Shown here piece after piece: positions 7,065 through 9,126 of a stretch of 9,126 nt of DNA. The notes beneath the pieces were generated by a model, which was given only the letters and a program-made list of their open reading frames with translations, was not told the origin of the DNA and did no database searches. The stretch covers positions 1 through 9,126 of the forward strand of contig CASBQM010000857.1 of assembly GCA_949127645.1 (NCBI GenBank), read 5' to 3'. Each line of letters begins with the position of its first letter. The first letter of the stretch is position 1. Position numbers and translations under genes: made by a program. The DNA is from Synechococcales cyanobacterium PMM_0036 (GTDB lineage Bacteria > Cyanobacteriota > Cyanobacteriia > Elainellales > Elainellaceae).

Positions 7065-7619
7065 CTAAAGCGTCAACAGATGAGGACGTGCCAGAAAGAA
7101 ACTAGAAATAGACTTAGAATCGATCGGCTCCCCTGCCAGAATTGCTTGCTCTAGCTCCTGTGGAGTCATCAGAACAGTTTCAATATCTTCATCCTCATCT
7201 TGCTGAGGCGGTGTTTCCAGTTTTTCCAACTCAAGCGCCAGAAAAGCATAAATTACCTCATCTGAGTAACCCGGAGCCAGAAAAAACTTGCCCAACGTTT
7301 GCCATTTATGAGCGCGATAGCCCGTTTCTTCTTCAATCTCGCGGTGGATAGTGGTCGCCGGATCTTCACCAGGTTCTATCGTCCCGGCAGGAAACTCTAG
7401 CAACCGTCCCTGCGCCGCAAATCGATACTGCCGCACCAGCACTAGGCGACCGTCAGCAGTTACGGGCACTGCCAGCGCTCCTCCTGGATGGCGAACGCAT
7501 TCCCAATCTCCTTCGGCTTTATTGGGCAAGCGCAATCGGTTGACTTCAAAGCTAAATTTGCGTCCGCGATAGAACAACTTTTGTTTGAGCAGTTGAGGAG
7601 GTTCGGGACCGATGGGCAT
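7065..7619 (-). CDS. Nudix hydrolase, ADP-ribose pyrophosphatase type
   Basis: Cytoplasmic Nudix enzyme likely to split ADP-ribose or a related nucleoside diphosphate sugar into AMP and a sugar phosphate. The 184-residue product carries a complete Nudix box at 79-101 (G79, E85, R93, E94, E97, E98, G100), preceded by LLEFPAG, the usual lead-in of the NudF/ADP-ribose group. P116 stands 15 residues after the box in APGYSDE, the position associated with ADP-ribose pyrophosphatases. An acidic insert QQDEDEDIE (139-147) lies near the C-terminal metal-binding region. The start is the ATG at 7619; no clear Shine-Dalgarno. It is 56 bases downstream of folK and 87 bases upstream of the oxidase. A role in folate synthesis (dihydroneopterin triphosphate hydrolysis) is conceivable from the folK neighbour, but the motifs favour ADP-ribose. 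Confidence 0.9.
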   Translation of the reverse strand: MPIGPEPPQLLKQKLFYRGRKFSFEVNRLRLPNKAEGDWECVRHPGGALAVPVTADGRLVLVRQYRFAAQGRLLEFPAGTIEPGEDPATTIHREIEEETGYRAHKWQTLGKFFLAPGYSDEVIYAFLALELEKLETPPQQDEDEDIETVLMTPQELEQAILAGEPIDSKSISSFFLARPHLLTL

Positions 7620-7675
7620 AGTGGCAAGGCAAGGGGGTAAAGGATAGGGAACCGGACAGCAGCTCTAATTTACTC

Positions 7676-8224
7676 TCAGAAAAATTTAAGCAATGAGTTG
7701 CTGACTCTTTTGATTTCAGAACAGTCTACCTGTTTCAAGAGGTCAGCGATCGATTTTCCTGAAACTGGCTCCATCCAGCCTGCCGCAATGTCAGCCAGGG
7801 GGGCTAAAACAAAAGCGCGATCGCCCATGCGCGGATGGGGAATTTGCAGATTGGGCTGTCGGATCACCAGATCATCAAACAATAATAAATCCAGATCGAG
7901 GGAACGCGCACCCCAGCATTCTTGCCGTACCCGTCCGAATTGAGTCTCAATCTTGAGCAGCACATTCAGCAGTTCTCCCGGCGATAGCGCAGTGATCAGG
8001 GTGGCACAAGCGTTGAGGATGTCGGGTTGGGGTGGCCCGATCGCTACCGTCAAATAGAAAGGAGACTGTGCCAAAAGACTAATACCTGGAAAATCAGCCA
8101 GAGTCTTAAGCGCCGATTCTAAAATGGCAAAAGAATCGCCGATGTTGCTGCCTAGAGCGATCGCCACCCGATGCTTCTCTAACGACACGACAAACTGTTC
8201 GTCTATGGGTTCATTTTCTCCCAT
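7676..8224 (-). CDS. folK: 2-amino-4-hydroxy-6-hydroxymethyldihydropteridine pyrophosphokinase (HPPK)
   Basis: Transfers pyrophosphate from ATP to 6-hydroxymethyl-7,8-dihydropterin, the step before dihydropteroate synthase in folate synthesis. The 182-residue product has IALGSNIGD (22-30), the FYLTVAIGPPQPDILNA substrate loop (56-72), GRVRQECWGARSLDLDLLLFD (starting at 97) with magnesium ligands D110 and D112, and IPHPRMGDRAFVLAPL (128-143). R98 and R107 align with the catalytic arginines R82 and R92 of E. coli HPPK. The arginine that normally precedes the tryptophan (E. coli R88) is C103 here. About 17 residues precede the core; a GTG at 8188-8186 is an alternative start. The ATG at 8224 lies 4 bases after the ferredoxin stop with AGG just upstream, implying translational coupling. 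Confidence 0.95.
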   Translation of the reverse strand: MGENEPIDEQFVVSLEKHRVAIALGSNIGDSFAILESALKTLADFPGISLLAQSPFYLTVAIGPPQPDILNACATLITALSPGELLNVLLKIETQFGRVRQECWGARSLDLDLLLFDDLVIRQPNLQIPHPRMGDRAFVLAPLADIAAGWMEPVSGKSIADLLKQVDCSEIKRVSNSLLKFF

Positions 8225-8228
8225 GAAC

Positions 8229-8471
8229 CTACCAGGTGGGATCGACGTAGAGATTAATCACCAGCGTCTTTTGCCCAGGCGGAATGGCGGTAATACAGGC
8301 ACAAAGGCTGCTCCCGTCCTCTAGCTCAATCTCACAGGCATGGCAAGACCCCATCATGCAGCCCGTCGGGATAGACAGACCTGCGCGATCGGCAACCTGC
8401 AACAGCGGCTCTCCCACTTCTGCCGTCACAGTCACATCGTCCGGGAGAAAATGCACCTCAACACCCATCAT
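8229..8471 (-). CDS. Short 2Fe-2S ferredoxin-like protein
   Basis: Small beta-grasp iron-sulfur protein of 80 residues, expected to be a soluble single-electron carrier. Cysteines C38, C43 and C46 form the CX4CX2C loop (GCMMGSCHAC). The fourth ligand is probably C59 (alternatively C57) in LCACITAI, so only 10-12 residues separate it from C46. Plant-type photosynthetic ferredoxins have about 29. The spacing is closer to the first cluster of CoxS-type subunits (CX4CX2CX11C), although the C-terminal VINLYVDPTW is not CoxS-like. Two Met codons start the frame (8471 and 8468); a weak GAGAG lies upstream. It sits 32 bases after the cobQ stop and 4 bases before folK, so all three are probably co-transcribed. 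Its redox partner is unknown. Confidence 0.85.
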   Translation of the reverse strand: MMGVEVHFLPDDVTVTAEVGEPLLQVADRAGLSIPTGCMMGSCHACEIELEDGSSLCACITAIPPGQKTLVINLYVDPTW

Positions 8472-8503
8472 GAAAAACTCTCGAAATGAACCTATTAACC
8501 CAA

Positions 8504-9126
8504 CTATTGACCCAACTGCTGCAAAATCGGCGACAAATCCAAATGGCTACCCACCGCATCAGCTAGCTCGTCCAGCATTGCCTCTCGCTGCTCTCGATAG
8601 TTAGAAATGCCAGTCGGCAAAGACTTTAAGCCGCGCTGCTGCCGCAACCGATTTAGCCATGCCCGCCGCCATGGTCCGTTATCAAATAGCCCATGGAGAT
8701 AAGTGCCCCAAATCGATTGGGTGATATCTACCACGCCAATATTAGGATCATCAAACAGCGCTTTATAGCCTGGAGCGCCGCCGCTTTCTGCCTCAGCATC
8801 TACTAGATGACTCCGCCCTTGATGAATTTCGTACCCCGCTACAGGCAAGCCCACCTGCGGAAAATTAGAGGTGACGAGCCGTTGCCGCGCCACTTTTTGC
8901 CCGGTAATTACGGTTTTTAGCGGCAACAGCCCTAGCCCTTTGTATCGCCCTTCCTGCCCTTCCAGACCTTCAGGATCGGCTAAGAGCTTGCCCATCATTT
9001 GGTAGCCGCCGCAGATACCTAGCACAGTGCCACCCGCTGCCGCATAGTTTTGGATTGCCTCCGCCATGCCCGTACGCTGCATCGCTACTAAGTCGGCGAT
9101 CGTCGTCTTAGAACCCGGTAAAATTA
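8504..9126 (-). CDS. cobQ: Cobyric acid synthase, C-terminal glutamine amidotransferase part (5' end outside window)
   Basis: Adenosylcobyric acid synthase amidates the b, d, e and g carboxylates of adenosylcobyrinic acid a,c-diamide using glutamine and ATP, in B12 synthesis. The frame is open to the right edge, giving 207 complete codons of a protein usually near 490 residues. It therefore does not start at the internal ATG at 9082: the codons before it read ILPGSKTTIADL, the typical CobQ sequence. The type 1 amidotransferase domain shows the nucleophile cysteine in LGICGGYQMMG, then YEIHQGRSH, then the catalytic histidine in GTYLHGLFDNGPWRRAWLN. These histidine motifs and the PGSK lead-in favour CobQ over CobB. 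The 3' end is intact and lies 32 bases before the ferredoxin gene. Any cobalamin riboswitch would be outside the window. Confidence 0.95.
   Translation of the reverse strand, partial: ILPGSKTTIADLVAMQRTGMAEAIQNYAAAGGTVLGICGGYQMMGKLLADPEGLEGQEGRYKGLGLLPLKTVITGQKVARQRLVTSNFPQVGLPVAGYEIHQGRSHLVDAEAESGGAPGYKALFDDPNIGVVDITQSIWGTYLHGLFDNGPWRRAWLNRLRQQRGLKSLPTGISNYREQREAMLDELADAVGSHLDLSPILQQLGQ

Noticed and set aside
8284..8604. Plus-strand 106-codon open frame
   Set aside because: It is antisense to the ferredoxin gene and the cobQ end, both of which have clear family motifs; its translation is low-complexity Ser/Pro/Thr.
9080..9082. ATG as the start of a complete small amidotransferase gene
   Set aside because: The frame stays open upstream to the window edge and encodes the CobQ sequence ILPGSKTTIADL before this ATG, so it is an internal methionine of a truncated cobQ.

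Overview
The window is chromosomal DNA from a cyanobacterium, most likely a filamentous or Leptolyngbya-like lineage; the genus cannot be fixed from the sequence alone. The evidence is more than a dozen copies of the HIP1 octamer GCGATCGC in 9.1 kb, the L33-S18-RNase II gene order typical of cyanobacteria (rpl33-rps18 also survives in plastid genomes), and the cyanobacterial or plastid character of the proteins. Every recognised gene lies on the minus strand, so transcription runs from high to low coordinates.

Reading in the direction of transcription, 9126-7676 holds the C-terminal third of cobQ (cobyric acid synthase), a short 2Fe-2S ferredoxin-like gene and folK. Gaps are only 32 and 4 bases, so this is almost certainly one transcript. 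A Nudix hydrolase of the ADP-ribose pyrophosphatase type (7619-7065) and an FAD-dependent amine or amino-acid oxidase with a twin-arginine motif (6977-5391) follow with gaps of 56 and 87 bases. They may belong to the same transcript or have their own promoters.

The stretch 5390-3822 is about 1.57 kb without a convincing gene. Next to the oxidase end it carries a compact non-coding mobile element (5193-5345): 18-bp perfect terminal inverted repeats, a TAA direct repeat on both sides and internal palindromes, as expected of a MITE. The element abuts a pair of near-identical 19-bp palindromic repeats. The rest is AT-rich DNA with a few hairpins and dyads of unknown role.

A Wzx-type polysaccharide flippase (3821-2481) then stands alone, without glycosyltransferase neighbours. 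It is followed by the conserved housekeeping operon rpmG (L33), rpsR (S18) and an RNase II/R-family exoribonuclease that runs off the left edge. A TATAAT box just past the flippase stop is the best candidate promoter for that operon. A 16-bp tandem duplication covers the end of rpmG.

Most of the window is ordinary cyanobacterial core genome. I do not see a new defence system, CRISPR array, RNA gene or biosynthetic cluster. The parts most worth a second look are the MITE-like element with its repeat target, the long gene-free region, the cobQ-ferredoxin pair and a few unusual residues in otherwise conserved enzymes.
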